DNA of 5,836 nt from Candidatus Rokuibacteriota bacterium (GCA_016179165.1 JACORX010000265.1:1-5836), one strand, 5' to 3'. Counted from the stretch's first letter, positions 1-4,802 are shown. Notes: a model not told the origin generated them from the letters alone. A program made the numbers and translations.

Positions 1-41
1 CACGTGGGGCTCGAGTAGATGACGACATGGTGCTCGCTCAT
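1..41 (-). CDS. Glutaredoxin-like protein, N-terminal fragment running off the left edge
   Basis: Read on the minus strand from the ATG at 39-41, the visible codons give MSEHHVVIYSSPT and then TG plus one base beyond the window. This is the first beta strand of a thioredoxin/glutaredoxin fold, and the next residue should be the first residue of the CxxC redox motif. The second copy of the region (3130-3204) continues as x-G-P-C-K-A-A-K-E-F-L-S, which supports the family call. A strong ribosome binding site (AAGGAGGG, complement of 48-55) lies 6 bases before the ATG and fixes the start. Family members reduce disulfides or glutathionylated proteins in the cytoplasm. The gene diverges from galT in the original arrangement. 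Whether the cut codon is TGC (Cys) or TGA (stop or Sec) cannot be seen here. The identification rests on few residues. Confidence 0.6.
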   Translation of the reverse strand, partial: MSEHHVVIYSSPT

Positions 42-47
42 GGCTCA

Positions 48-55
48 CCCTCCTT
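48..55 (-). promoter_or_regulatory. Ribosome binding site of the glutaredoxin-like gene
   Basis: The complement reads AAGGAGGG, six bases before the minus-strand ATG at 39-41. It is kept unchanged in the second copy (3211-3218), and it decides the start of the divergent glutaredoxin-like reading frame. Confidence 0.7.
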
Positions 56-132
56 GCCTGGAGGCTAACACGCCGCGCAAGGACCCGGGAACCTTGACTT
101 GGGAGGCCGGCTTCCCTAAGGTGGCTGAGAAC

Positions 133-168
133 ATGAGTGATCTCCGCGCCAGCACGGCAGCGGCATGA
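133..168 (+). pseudogene. galT: Truncated galT 5' end (left copy)
   Basis: The ATG at 133 with its upstream AAGGTGG box is the same start as that of the complete galT at 3296. Only five codons (MSDLR) are shared before the sequence diverges at 147. The frame then reads six unrelated codons (ASTAAA) and stops with TGA at 166-168. This is a severed gene start left by the rearrangement. It could still be transcribed from the duplicated galT promoter toward the toxin-antitoxin genes, but it makes no useful protein. Confidence 0.75.
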
Positions 169-251
169 GCGCGTTCCTCCGCGGGAGATGTGCGACAGCT
201 CGATTATAGCCCACCGCGCGGGGACATGGCACTAAGGTGGGGTGTCGGTGC

Positions 252-287
252 TTGACTTGCCATGAATGGTGCCATACCATCGTGGCA
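252..287 (+). promoter_or_regulatory. Toxin-antitoxin promoter with overlapping palindromic operator
   Basis: A -35 box TTGACT (252-257) and a -10 box TACCAT (275-280) are separated by 17 bases. Across the spacer and -10 runs a nested inverted repeat: TGCCA (258-262) pairs with TGGCA (283-287), and inside it ATGGT (266-270) pairs with ACCAT (276-280) around GCCAT. Such an operator on the -10 box suits autorepression by a ribbon-helix-helix antitoxin, alone or with its toxin, as is usual for these modules. A further perfect 10-bp palindrome, CACCATGGTG (298-307), overlaps the proposed start codon. The boxes are seen in the sequence; their function is inferred. Confidence 0.6.
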
Positions 288-301
288 TGAAAAGAGCCAC
301 C

Positions 302-571
302 ATGGTGACCACCGTAAAGAACTTTCACCTCCCCCTCTCTGAGGACGTCTACGCGGCCCTGCGTGAGGAGGCTGCAGCGCTCAAGCGGCCCGCCACGATC
401 ATCGCCCGCGAGGCAATAGAGGCCTGGCTCCGGGAGCGGCGACGGGCCTCGGTACGCGAGAGCATCGCCGCCTACGCAGCCAAGCATGCGGGCACGACGG
501 CCGACCTCGATCCCGCCCTTGAAGCGGCTTCTCTCGAACTCTGGCGGCCGAAGCGCAGGCGGCGGCGGTGA
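302..571 (+). CDS. Ribbon-helix-helix antitoxin of a MazEF-type module
   Basis: The 89-residue protein has a short N-terminal strand (KNFHLPL, about 6-12), helix one (SEDVYAALREEAAAL, 13-27) and helix two after a turn (PATIIAREAIEAWLRERR, 30-47), the CopG/Arc-type DNA-binding fold. The tail (about 50-80, AAYAAKHAGTTADLDPALEAASLELW) is typical of the toxin-wrapping segment in this antitoxin group. It should neutralise the toxin encoded next and repress its own promoter. Its stop overlaps the toxin start (GTGA, 568-571). In-frame ATGs also occur at 266 and 287. I prefer 302 because the -10 box at 275-280 puts transcription start near 287, because a purine-rich AAAAGAG lies just ahead, and because relatives start close to the strand. 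The C-terminus ends in five arginines from repeated CGG-like codons. Family confidence is high; exact start is moderate. Confidence 0.85.
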   Translation: MVTTVKNFHLPLSEDVYAALREEAAALKRPATIIAREAIEAWLRERRRASVRESIAAYAAKHAGTTADLDPALEAASLELWRPKRRRRR

Positions 572-915
572 AGCGCGGGGATGTGTTCTGGGCCGAGCTG
601 GCCCCTCGATCCGGATCGGAACAGATGGGGCGGCGGCCCGTCGTCATCGTCTCGCACGATGGCTTCAACGAGGCCCCCGGTTGGCGCTCGCTGGTCGTCG
701 TGCCCGTCTCGACGTCGGCAACGCAGGCCCAGCGCGGCCCTACGGCGGTCCCGCTGGTCGAGGGGGCCGGCGGCCTCCGCAGGGCGGGCGTCGCGCTCTG
801 CCACCAGGTCACAACGCTTGACCGAGGGAAGCTGACGCGGCGTCTCGGAGCGCTGCGGCAGGATGCTCTTGCCAGGATCGAGGACGGATTGAAGGCCGCC
901 CTCGATCTCGACTAG
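568..915 (+). CDS. MazF/PemK-family endoribonuclease toxin
   Basis: The 115-residue protein is full length for the family. It opens with the diagnostic RGDVFWAEL (3-11). Next come GRRPVVIVSHDGFN (21-34), VVVPVSTS (43-50), RGPTAVPL (56-63) and the C-terminal VALCHQVTTLDRGKL with a final helix. Arg23 and Thr49 match the positions that cut RNA in characterised MazF proteins. The expected activity is sequence-specific mRNA cleavage in the cytoplasm, blocked by the upstream antitoxin. The start is GTG at 568, overlapping the antitoxin stop (TGA 569-571). There is no good ribosome binding site of its own, so translation is probably coupled, which keeps toxin below antitoxin. All key residues are present, so the toxin looks active. 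It is the first complete module inside the left repeat. Confidence 0.93.
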   Translation: MKRGDVFWAELAPRSGSEQMGRRPVVIVSHDGFNEAPGWRSLVVVPVSTSATQAQRGPTAVPLVEGAGGLRRAGVALCHQVTTLDRGKLTRRLGALRQDALARIEDGLKAALDLD

Positions 916-938
916 GGGCTCGCGGCTGACGCGACAGA

Positions 939-1164
939 TCAGAGTCTACCGGCGAGGTACATCGCGCCCGTGGGCGCGGGGACGCCGGCCGCGGGCTCAA
1001 GCGTGACCGCGAAGGTGTCCACGGCCCCCGCCGCCTGAATCGGTGCCACGCGCAGGCTGCCGACGCCCTTGGCGTCGACGGTGAAGGCACCCGTGGGCGT
1101 TGGCGCGCCCTTCCCGGCGAGAGCATAGGCGAGCACATAGACATAAAGGCCATTATCAGACTTG
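939..1164 (-). pseudogene. Remnant of RskA-type anti-sigma factor, C-terminal part
   Basis: The minus frame ending at TGA 939-941 contains FTVDAKGVGSLRV, then AVDTFAVTLEP, then GVPAPTGAMYLAG. This is the characteristic end of anti-sigma-K (RskA C-terminal) domains, where the last motif usually reads PTGPMYLAG. Only about 70 residues are recognisable. A whole protein is over 200 residues, with an N-terminal zinc-finger-like domain and a membrane helix, neither of which is here. The frame stays open to 1253, but from about 1165 rightward it translates to low-complexity Pro/Arg sequence, probably the end of the IS91-type element. The likely cause is insertion of that element into an anti-sigma gene whose 5' part is gone. 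It is convergent with the toxin gene, 23 bp away. No function is expected. Confidence 0.65.
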
Positions 1165-1336
1165 GCCGGGGCCGGCGGGGCCCGGCGGCGGGGTGGCGGG
1201 CGCCGAGCGAGCCACACGGACCGCAGCATCGATCCCCCAGCCAGGGCAGTCATCGACGGCGATCGTGCGCCAGCGACCGCGGGGGAGTCACGCGACGGTC
1301 TTCAGGGGCAGAGTCCAGCGCCGAGACTGGGACGGC

Positions 1337-2809
1337 TTACTGACGGGAGGGGGCAGCAGGGCGCAGGGCGGCCGACGGCGGGGCCGGTCCCGGAGAGTCC
1401 TCGGGGTGGAGCAGGCCCAGGTGCGCGAGGATCGTGCCCACCACGGCCGGGTCCTGGACGGTGGCAAGGACGCGCAGCCGGCCGCCACAGCGCGGGCAGG
1501 CGAGGACATCGAGAGCGAGCACGCGGCGCATCAGGGCGGCCCAGGTCCACGCGCCCGGGGTGCCGGCGGCGCAGGGGCTGGGCTCGCGCTCGCGCGCATG
1601 GAGGTCAGGGGCCGGGCGGCCGTAACAGACGACGTGCGCGCGCCAGCGAGCATGTGGGGCGAGAACGCCGTGATACAAAACCAGGTTGACCGCGGGTCGA
1701 GGGATGATGGCCGCGAGCTTCTCCAAGAACTCGATGGGCTCGAAGAGCAGATGCGAGGTGCCATCGCGCCAGACCGTCTTCAGCGTGACGAGGACGCGTC
1801 CGTCGGCGCGAAGCTGGACGCGGGCCTGGGCGAGCGGGGGGCGGAGGAGGTAGCGGCCGAGCTGCTCGAGGCGGGCACGATCGTTTGGGGGGACCCAGAC
1901 GTTGGCGTGGAGATCGAAGCCATCGAGCTGGGCCTGACGCGGGCCGCGGGAGGTGACGTGACCGAGGTCCGGCTCGTCGCCGAGGCGGCGGACGCGGGCA
2001 CCAGCGCGGGGGCCGAGGGCGACACGGCCCTGGACGGAGGCGCTGGCGAGGCCGGCCAGGACGGGCGAGGCGTCGGCGAGCGGGTCCGCCGGGACGGTGT
2101 CGTCAGCGGGCTCGAGGTGGCGGCGGGCGAGCAGCCGCCCCACGCGGGCACGGACGGTGGCGAGGAGGTGCGCGACGTCCGCGTCGCTCGGGAGGGGGGC
2201 AGGGTGAAAGGTGAGGTGCCCGGGTCGAGGCTCGCTGAAGACACCGTCGAGCACGAGCGTGTGGAAGTGGATATTCAATTGCAGGCCGCTGCCGAAGCGT
2301 TGGATCACGGTCACCGTGCCGGTCTGGCCCTCCGGGATGCCGTGCGCCCGCGCGGTGCGCGCGTAGAAGGCGAGCAGCCCGCGGGCATACACGCCGAGCA
2401 CGGCGCGGCACAGAGCGTGATCCCACGCCAGGCGGTAGCGCAGGCGATACGGCAGCGTCAGGACCCACTGGCGCACCGGGACCAGTGGCAGCACCTCGTC
2501 GACGAGAGAGGCGGCACGCTCCGCCATGCGTCGCCCCCCACAGCTCGGGCAGAAGCCGCGCCGCTTGCACGAGAAGGGCAGGAGGCGCTCGAAGGCACAG
2601 TCGGGGCACCGCAGCCGGGTGAAGCCGTGGGCGAGGACTCCGCAGGTGAGGAACTCGCGGAACTCCTGCTCGACGAAGCGGGGCAGGCCATGGCCGTCGC
2701 CTCGGTCGGAGGCTTCCCGCAGGAAGGGCTCCAGATGTTCGCGGATGACGGCGTGGAGCACAGAGTGCTCGGTGTCGCGAGGCTGATACGTGCGATGGGG
2801 ATGGGCCAC
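1337..2809 (-). CDS. IS91-family HUH transposase
   Basis: The 490-residue protein has the full domain order of IS91/ISCR-type transposases. An N-terminal zinc-binding domain holds Cys56, Cys68, Cys71, Cys81, Cys87 and Cys90 (RCPDC, FSCKRRGFCPSC). The HUH nuclease motif is NIHFHTLVLDGV, with metal-binding His181 and His183. A single candidate catalytic tyrosine is Tyr320 in LGRYLLRPPLA; a YxxxY pair as in IS91 itself is absent, which is closer to the ISCR type. The block from DGRVLVTLKTVWRDGT through EPIEFLEKLAAIIP to YHGVLAPHARWR is typical, as is the late CPRCGG (438-443) with ILAHLGL. The enzyme nicks DNA and transposes it by a rolling-circle mechanism. The start is GTG at 2807-2809 with only a weak ribosome binding site. 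Nothing essential is missing, so it may be active. Confidence 0.95.
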   Translation of the reverse strand: MAHPHRTYQPRDTEHSVLHAVIREHLEPFLREASDRGDGHGLPRFVEQEFREFLTCGVLAHGFTRLRCPDCAFERLLPFSCKRRGFCPSCGGRRMAERAASLVDEVLPLVPVRQWVLTLPYRLRYRLAWDHALCRAVLGVYARGLLAFYARTARAHGIPEGQTGTVTVIQRFGSGLQLNIHFHTLVLDGVFSEPRPGHLTFHPAPLPSDADVAHLLATVRARVGRLLARRHLEPADDTVPADPLADASPVLAGLASASVQGRVALGPRAGARVRRLGDEPDLGHVTSRGPRQAQLDGFDLHANVWVPPNDRARLEQLGRYLLRPPLAQARVQLRADGRVLVTLKTVWRDGTSHLLFEPIEFLEKLAAIIPRPAVNLVLYHGVLAPHARWRAHVVCYGRPAPDLHAREREPSPCAAGTPGAWTWAALMRRVLALDVLACPRCGGRLRVLATVQDPAVVGTILAHLGLLHPEDSPGPAPPSAALRPAAPSRQ

Positions 2810-2810
2810 G

Positions 2811-2852
2811 CTCTGGGATAGCCCGTGCCGCGAGTGGCGGCAATGCCCAGAG
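2811..2852. promoter_or_regulatory. Two-part hairpin just upstream of the transposase start
   Basis: An outer stem CTCTGGG (2811-2817) pairs with CCCAGAG (2846-2852). An inner stem TGCCGC (2826-2831) pairs with GCGGCA (2837-2842) around a 5-base loop. All 13 pairs are Watson-Crick. It begins 2 bp from the transposase GTG, so it lies in the mRNA leader or at the element tip. It may be part of the terminus end of the element, or a structure that hides the transposase start and limits its translation. Confidence 0.5.
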
Positions 2853-3129
2853 ATGGATACACGACGTTAGAACCGGGCCGCATCCTGATTCGGATCTACG
2901 ACCACCGCCACTCCGCCGCCGCTGGATGGCGTCGTTCTCCGCGAACCGTCGGAGTTGTCCAGGCTGAGTGTCCTAGTCGCGTCACCGTTCTCATGAGTCC
3001 ATGGTGCCAAGCAGCAGCCTGGAACAGGCTCGGACGCCAGACTTTCGTGGCAAGCGAAAGTGCAGCCCGGCATTCAAAAGCCGCTCGGAGGATTTGCCTT
3101 GCGCGCTACGTGGTTAGGAGGGGAGCCAC
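2853..3129. other. Non-coding, hairpin-bearing stretch between the IS and the right repeat
   Basis: I find no recognisable gene in these 277 bases on either strand; the open frames here translate to nothing family-like. The stretch is less GC-rich than its surroundings. It contains two perfect hairpins: AGCCTG/CAGGCT (3016-3030, 3-base loop) and ACTTTCG/CGAAAGT (3041-3061, 7-base loop). It could be the outer part of the mobile element, cargo from an earlier host, or decayed gene sequence. Confidence 0.5.
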
Positions 3130-3204
3130 CGAAAGAAACTCTTTCGCCGCCTTGCAGGGGCCTCACGTGGGGCTCGAGTAGATGACGACATGGTGCTCGC
3201 TCAT
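3106..3204 (-). pseudogene. Second copy of glutaredoxin-like gene start with in-frame UGA at the redox site
   Basis: From the ATG at 3202-3204 the minus strand reads MSEHHVVIYSSPT, then TGA (3163-3165), then GPCKAAKEFLS up to 3130. With TGA at the first redox position the motif is x-G-P-C, a textbook glutaredoxin/thioredoxin active site. Family resemblance ends at residue 25; seven unrelated codons follow and TAG (3106-3108) closes the frame. This copy is therefore a severed 5' fragment, whatever the TGA means. It has the same ribosome binding site as copy 1 (3211-3218). Two readings of the TGA are possible: a nonsense change of TGC in a dead copy, or a selenocysteine codon inherited from the intact gene. 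A hairpin at the right distance and odd codon choice favour considering the second. Confidence 0.65.
3130..3146 (-). promoter_or_regulatory. Candidate bacterial SECIS hairpin
   Basis: On the minus strand CGAAAGA pairs perfectly with TCTTTCG around the 3-base loop GTT. Exactly 23 bases separate the TGA (3163-3165) from the loop, and the first loop base is G. This fits the general bacterial SECIS pattern: a short stem, a small apical loop with an early G, and roughly 16-37 bases between UGA and loop. The codons that form it include AAA, TTT and CTT, all AT-ending in a genome that mostly prefers G or C. Function is inferred, and chance is possible for a 7-bp stem. Confidence 0.4.
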
Positions 3205-3309
3205 GGTTCACCCTCCTTGCCTTGAGGCTAACACGCCGCGCAAGGACCCGGGAACCTTGACTTGTGAGGCCGTCTTCCCTAAGGTGGCTGAGAACATGAG
3301 CGATCTCCG
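3164..3309. repeat. Direct repeat copy 2 (grx start, intergenic region, galT start)
   Basis: This is the partner of 1-146, offset by 3163 bases, with five substitutions and no gaps. Here the galT side continues into the complete gene. On the glutaredoxin side, recognisable sequence extends beyond the visible repeat to 3130 and is then lost. The original divergent region duplicated may therefore span about 180 bp (3130-3309), more than any ordinary transposase target duplication. Confidence 0.95.
3281..3287 (+). promoter_or_regulatory. Ribosome binding site deciding the galT start
   Basis: AAGGTGG lies 8 bases before the ATG at 3296. The frame is open back to an ATG at 3182, but that start would lie in the divergent intergenic region and overlap the opposing gene. 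This box and the family alignment choose 3296. Confidence 0.7.
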
Positions 3310-4282
3310 GAAAGACCCCACCCGGGGCCATTGGGTGCTGGTGCGGCCCGCGGGCGAGGCGCCCCCTGCCAGTGGCGACTGCCCATTCTGTCCCGGCAGC
3401 GAGTCCCGTACTCCGCCGGAGATTGTCGCCTACCGCAAGGACGGCTCCGCGCCGGACGGGCCGGGCTGGAGCGTGCGCGTCGTACCTGAGATCGATCCCT
3501 ACTTTAGCGTCGAGCGCGAAGTTGGGCGCGTGGGCGTGGGCCTCTACGACAAGGTTCCCCCGCGCGGGGCAACGGAGCTCATCATCGAGGGCCCGGAGCA
3601 CGATCTCACGCCGGCGAGGATGGACGAGGCGCGGTGGGAACAGGTCCTGTGGATGTACCGCGACCGTTTGCGAGACCTCAAGAAGGACCCGGCCATCCGC
3701 GATATTCTGATCACGCGGCGCTACAAGAAGCCCGGCTCACGCATCACCCACCCGTACTCCCGTGTGGTCGCAGTCCCGGTCATCTTCGACGACGTGCGGC
3801 GCCAGCTGATCCAGTGCCGCGAGTACTACGAGTACAAACGACGCTGCGTCTTCTGCGACATCATCCGTCAGGAGGTGGCCGACGAGGAGCGCGTCATCCG
3901 CCTGACGCCCCATTTCGTCGCGCTCGTGCCGTATGCGGCCCGCTCGCCCTACGAGGCCTGGATCCTGCCGCGCCAGCACGCCTGCGCCTTCGAGCAGGCG
4001 CTCACACCCGATGCGGCGGCGGACCTGGCGGCCTTGCTGCGTGGCCACTTCAGGACGCTGGCATCACTCCCGGGCGATCCCTCCTTCGAGATGGTGCTGT
4101 ACACGGCACCCAACCAGGCGGCCAAGCTCCTACCGGGAGAGTGGTCCAGCATTGCAGAGGACTTCCACTGGCATCTCGAGATCACACCCTCGCCCGATCG
4201 CCTGAGCCAGATCGGGGGCATTCACGTCAATGACCTGCCCCCCGAGGAAGCCGCTCGGCGGCTGAGAGAGGCCTGGGCTTGA
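3296..4282 (+). CDS. galT: GalT-family nucleotidyltransferase (galactose-1-phosphate uridylyltransferase-like)
   Basis: The 328-residue protein has the two HIT-like halves of GalT. It starts MSDLRKDPTRGHWVLVRP, the usual opening. Zinc-site residues Cys29 and Cys32 (CPFC) and His102 (GPEHD) are present, as is His152. A second CxxC (Cys184, Cys187 in CVFCDI) opens the second half, which ends with FHWHLEI (290-296), the usual C-terminal histidine pair. The family moves a nucleotide between UDP-glucose and galactose-1-phosphate (or a related sugar phosphate) through a uridylyl-histidine. Here the nucleophile motif HPHxQ reads HPYSR (152-156): Tyr154 (codon TAC 3755-3757) replaces the catalytic histidine and Arg156 replaces glutamine. 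The family call is firm; classic GalT activity is doubtful. It is divergent from the glutaredoxin gene and followed by a separate promoter for the regulator. Confidence 0.88.
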   Translation: MSDLRKDPTRGHWVLVRPAGEAPPASGDCPFCPGSESRTPPEIVAYRKDGSAPDGPGWSVRVVPEIDPYFSVEREVGRVGVGLYDKVPPRGATELIIEGPEHDLTPARMDEARWEQVLWMYRDRLRDLKKDPAIRDILITRRYKKPGSRITHPYSRVVAVPVIFDDVRRQLIQCREYYEYKRRCVFCDIIRQEVADEERVIRLTPHFVALVPYAARSPYEAWILPRQHACAFEQALTPDAAADLAALLRGHFRTLASLPGDPSFEMVLYTAPNQAAKLLPGEWSSIAEDFHWHLEITPSPDRLSQIGGIHVNDLPPEEAARRLREAWA

Positions 4283-4307
4283 CAGGGGCAGGTACACGTG
4301 CAAGACT
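4279..4307 (+). promoter_or_regulatory. Candidate promoter of the Rrf2-iscS operon
   Basis: A perfect -35 hexamer TTGACA (4279-4284) overlaps the galT stop codon. With a 17-base spacer the -10 position is AAGACT (4302-4307), a weak match. A weak -10 next to a good -35 and a regulator site is common for controlled promoters. Transcription would start near 4314, inside the palindrome at 4309-4323. Confidence 0.45.
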
Positions 4308-4308
4308 A

Positions 4309-4323
4309 CGACTAGAAGAGTCG
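4309..4323. promoter_or_regulatory. Candidate Rrf2/IscR operator
   Basis: CGACT-AGAAG-AGTCG is a perfect 5-bp inverted repeat around 5 bases. Its core GACT-N5-AGTC has the same half-sites and spacing as the centre of the type 1 site bound by cluster-loaded E. coli IscR; the flanks match poorly. It sits 38 bp upstream of the regulator's ATG and on the predicted transcription start, which suits autorepression sensing iron-sulfur supply. Confidence 0.5.
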
Positions 4324-4361
4324 GAGATTGCCTTGGTCGGATATGGGAGGAGCGGGACGGC

Positions 4362-4802
4362 ATGTTGAGGTTCACGAAGCGGGCCGACTACGGGCTCATG
4401 GCGATGCACTACATCGCGTGCCATGGAGATGAGGGTGCGGTGAGCGCCAAGCGCATCGCCGAGGAATTCCACATTCCGGGCGAGCTCTTGGCCAAGATCC
4501 TCCAGCGCCTCGCCAAGCGCCGGCTCATCACGAGCCACAACGGCCCCAAGGGTGGCTACGTGCTGACGCGCCGGCCCGAAGCAATCACCGTCGGGCAGGT
4601 GGTGCGTGCCCTCGAGGGCCCCATCGAGATCGTCAGCTGCATGACCGATGGCGACGGCTGCCCGCAGTACTCGCGCTGCAACCTCCGCCGGCCGGTCCAA
4701 AAAATCCAGGCCAGCATCAGCCGTCTGCTCGACACCATGTCGCTGTCCGAGCTCGCTTCGGACGGGTTCGTGCCCGTGGCCGAGCTGGTCACCACGACGT
4801 AG
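4362..4802 (+). CDS. Rrf2/IscR-family iron-sulfur-sensing transcription regulator
   Basis: The 146-residue protein begins MLRFTKRADYGLMAMHYIA, the Rrf2 opening helix. A winged helix-turn-helix follows, with IAEEFHIPGELLAKILQRLAKRRLI (32-56) as recognition region and GPKGGYVLTR (61-70) as wing. Three cysteines, Cys93, Cys100 and Cys106 (C-x6-C-x5-C), form the expected Fe-S site. The E. coli IscR spacing is x5/x5, and its fourth ligand, a histidine three residues after the last Cys, corresponds to Arg109 here, so cluster coordination may differ. It probably controls its own operon, sensing demand for clusters. A strong ribosome binding site GGGAGGAG (4345-4352) precedes the ATG, and a matching palindrome lies upstream. 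The stop (4800-4802) overlaps the ribosome binding site of the iscS-like gene. Other Rrf2 roles (redox or cysteine sensing) are less likely given the neighbour. Confidence 0.92.
   Translation: MLRFTKRADYGLMAMHYIACHGDEGAVSAKRIAEEFHIPGELLAKILQRLAKRRLITSHNGPKGGYVLTRRPEAITVGQVVRALEGPIEIVSCMTDGDGCPQYSRCNLRRPVQKIQASISRLLDTMSLSELASDGFVPVAELVTTT

Larger units (their letters stand above)
1..146. repeat. Direct repeat copy 1 (grx start, intergenic region, galT start)
   Basis: This segment matches 3164-3309 without gaps at 141 of 146 positions. The mismatches are at 44, 60, 102, 110 and 138. Four lie in the non-coding part and one (138) is a silent change in galT codon 2; the 41 visible glutaredoxin bases are identical. 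The match ends abruptly at 146/147 inside galT codon 5. The left limit is unknown because the window starts here, so 146 bp is a minimum length. The two copies bracket the block that holds the toxin-antitoxin pair and the IS91-type element. Confidence 0.95.
1165..2852 (-). mobile_element. IS91-family (rolling-circle) insertion sequence, ends approximate
   Basis: The element is defined by its complete HUH transposase gene. The ends are inferred, because IS91-type elements make no target duplication and have poorly conserved tips. On the left, the recognisable anti-sigma sequence stops beside CTTG (1161-1164; CAAG on the other strand), one of the tetranucleotides used as targets by this family. 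It is followed by a GC-rich stem (GCCGGG 1165-1170 with CCCGGC 1181-1186). On the right, a strong two-part hairpin ends at 2852. A length of about 1.7 kb is normal for the family. By family convention the end downstream of the transposase (left here) would be the origin end and the upstream end (right) the terminus. Confidence 0.55.

Noticed and set aside
1..146. Transposase target-site duplication
   Set aside because: At 146 bp or more it is far longer than known target duplications, and IS91-family elements normally make none.
1100..2821. Long plus-strand open frame of 573 codons
   Set aside because: It is the antisense of the IS91 transposase gene; the translation is Gly/Ala/Arg/Glu-rich low complexity with no family motif.
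2867..3073. Minus-strand frame of 68 codons ending VVVDPNQDAARF
   Set aside because: No motif or good ribosome binding site. The ending looks faintly like a glutaredoxin C-terminus, but the spacing and the sequence in between do not support it.
2853..3163. Integron attC site or CRISPR array
   Set aside because: Two GTTAG-type motifs occur, but without the paired R/L box arrangement of attC, and there are no regularly spaced repeats.
3182..3295. Upstream in-frame extension of galT from ATG 3182
   Set aside because: The extra 38 residues come from the divergent intergenic region and overlap the opposing glutaredoxin start. The ATG at 3296 has a ribosome binding site and matches the usual protein start.
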